Of a stretch of DNA of 64,000 nucleotides, positions 63,275 to 64,000 are shown one piece after another. Positions within the stretch are counted from its first letter, which is position 1. The number at the start of each line of letters is the position of its first letter. The notes beneath the pieces were generated by a model. The model did no database searches, was not told where the DNA came from, and saw nothing but the letters and a program-made list of their open reading frames with translations. The stretch spans positions 98,141 to 162,140 of the forward strand of contig NZ_JAIVFT010000018.1 of assembly GCF_020829665.1 (NCBI RefSeq). Direction: 5' to 3'. The translations under genes were made by a program, and so were the position numbers. This DNA comes from Nostoc sp. CHAB 5824. GTDB lineage: Bacteria > Cyanobacteriota > Cyanobacteriia > Cyanobacteriales > Nostocaceae.

Positions 63275-63727
63275 ATGACATTAGTTCGTTGGAATCCTTG
63301 GAGAGAAATTGACACTCTACAACGTCAACTCAATAATTTATTTGAAGACACCAGAGTACCATCTGCATTGTTAGATAAAGGCTTGAGCAAAGTTCCTGCT
63401 GCTGAAATACAAGAAACTGAAGATGCTATTCATCTGAAGCTAGAACTTCCAGGAATAGAAGCTAAAGACTTGGATGTACAAGTCACAGAAAATGCTGTTT
63501 ACGTTAGTGGTGAGAGAAAGTCTGAAACTAAAACCGAGGAAAAAGGTATTACCAGAAGTGAGTTTCACTACGGTAAATTCCAACGTGTAATTCCTCTATC
63601 TGCTCGGGTTCAAAATACTAGTGTTACGGCAGATTATAAAGATGGCATCTTGAATCTGGCATTGCCTAAAACTGAGCAAGAGAAGAACAAAGTTGTGAAG
63701 GTTAATTTGGAACAACCTGCTACTTAA
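63275..63727 (+). CDS. hspA: Hsp20/alpha-crystallin small heat shock protein
   Basis: 150 aa from ATG 63275 (MTLVRWNPWREIDTLQRQLN), preceded by GAGGAAG. The alpha-crystallin domain contains IHLKLELPGIEAKDLDVQVT, VYVSGERKSE, FHYGKFQRVIPL and DGILNLALPKTEQEK (conserved G-x-L). Forms oligomers that hold unfolded proteins and protects thylakoids in cyanobacteria. Promoter control is not visible. Confidence 0.93.
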   Translation: MTLVRWNPWREIDTLQRQLNNLFEDTRVPSALLDKGLSKVPAAEIQETEDAIHLKLELPGIEAKDLDVQVTENAVYVSGERKSETKTEEKGITRSEFHYGKFQRVIPLSARVQNTSVTADYKDGILNLALPKTEQEKNKVVKVNLEQPAT

Positions 63728-63775
63728 GAGATTGCGATCGGACGACTCTACCTCCTTTGATAGATTGAGATAGCT

Positions 63776-63810
63776 AAGAGCTTGCTCACTCTCGTGACCA
63801 AGCTCTTTTG
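63776..63810 (+). terminator. Terminator of hsp20
   Basis: AAGAGCTTG and CAAGCTCTT form a 9-bp stem around a 14-base loop, followed by TTT. The remaining bases to the window end are AT-rich with no gene. Confidence 0.8.
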
Positions 63811-64000
63811 TAACAATTATCTGGAATTGGCGTAGCTGTGTGCATGAATTCTCTGAAAATAACTGGGGGGCAATTAAATAAGAAAAACTAATAATTTATA
63901 TCAGAATTACTAAAGTAATAAAACTTGATTAAAAAATGTAAAGCATTGTAAAGTAGTTTCACAGGCAAAAACAAAACCGCCTGATTATAAAATAACTAAC

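Overview
The window reads as chromosomal DNA of a filamentous, Nostoc-like cyanobacterium. The evidence is the many copies of the palindrome GCGATCGC (HIP1), heptanucleotide repeats of the TAATGAC type between genes and inside rnpB, and cyanobacterial families such as Psb32, PAP/fibrillin, DUF4346, DUF1400, an SLH-OprB porin and many Uma2 nucleases. Heterocyst formation cannot be judged from this window. No rRNA, tRNA or CRISPR array was seen.

Layout: 0-5 kb holds housekeeping genes (moxR 5' end, ribF, an MBL hydrolase, surE, pheS). 5-8.5 kb is an eroded accessory patch: a frameshifted brnT, a BrnA-Uma2 chimera, a DUF6883/DUF4926 pair, a decapitated reverse transcriptase and a frameshifted DUF433 gene, with direct repeats copied from neighbouring gene tails between them. 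8.5-10.4 kb is an S9 peptidase. 10.5-17.5 kb is the most striking part: recQ is cut in two by a 5149-bp integrative element bounded by perfect 16-bp direct repeats. The element carries a tyrosine recombinase, paired TGAGCAT arm-type sites near both ends, phage antirepressor-like genes, three clusters of TGTCA sites and a strong promoter overlapped by palindromes. Excision would restore an intact recQ frame. Beside recQ lie a 21-bp tandem array and a MITE.

17.7-18.5 kb has an antitoxin-like/HNH pair, each with a 1-nt frameshift. 18.6-26.5 kb holds trmJ, a beta-lactamase-fold serine hydrolase, a MarR regulator with a membrane protein, dprA, a DUF1400-SGNH fusion and a YdcF/DUF2301 pair. 26.5-34 kb is again accessory: a long gene-free tract, a 63-bp (3 x 21) repeat array, a STAND NTPase with TPRs, a lectin-like gene inside MITE-like ends, a Uma2 gene and an overlapping pair of unrecognised genes.

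34-64 kb is mostly core: a ferritin-like gene with uppS, an SLH porin, trxA, fabG, an Rpn nuclease, a GlcNAc-1-P transferase-like gene, CIRCE-groEL without groES, corA, rnpB with a repeat insertion, rnc, an oxidoreductase, a histidine kinase, a RibD-like reductase, a FemAB-like gene, psb32, a second surE, PAP/fibrillin, an unusual MOSC-alkyltransferase-like fusion, and hsp20.

Most genes are single or in pairs, as is usual in this group. The clear decay (frameshifts, truncations) is confined to toxin-antitoxin-like and mobile genes, while core genes are intact, which favours real erosion over poor sequence quality. All assignments come from reading motifs by eye; no database search was possible.
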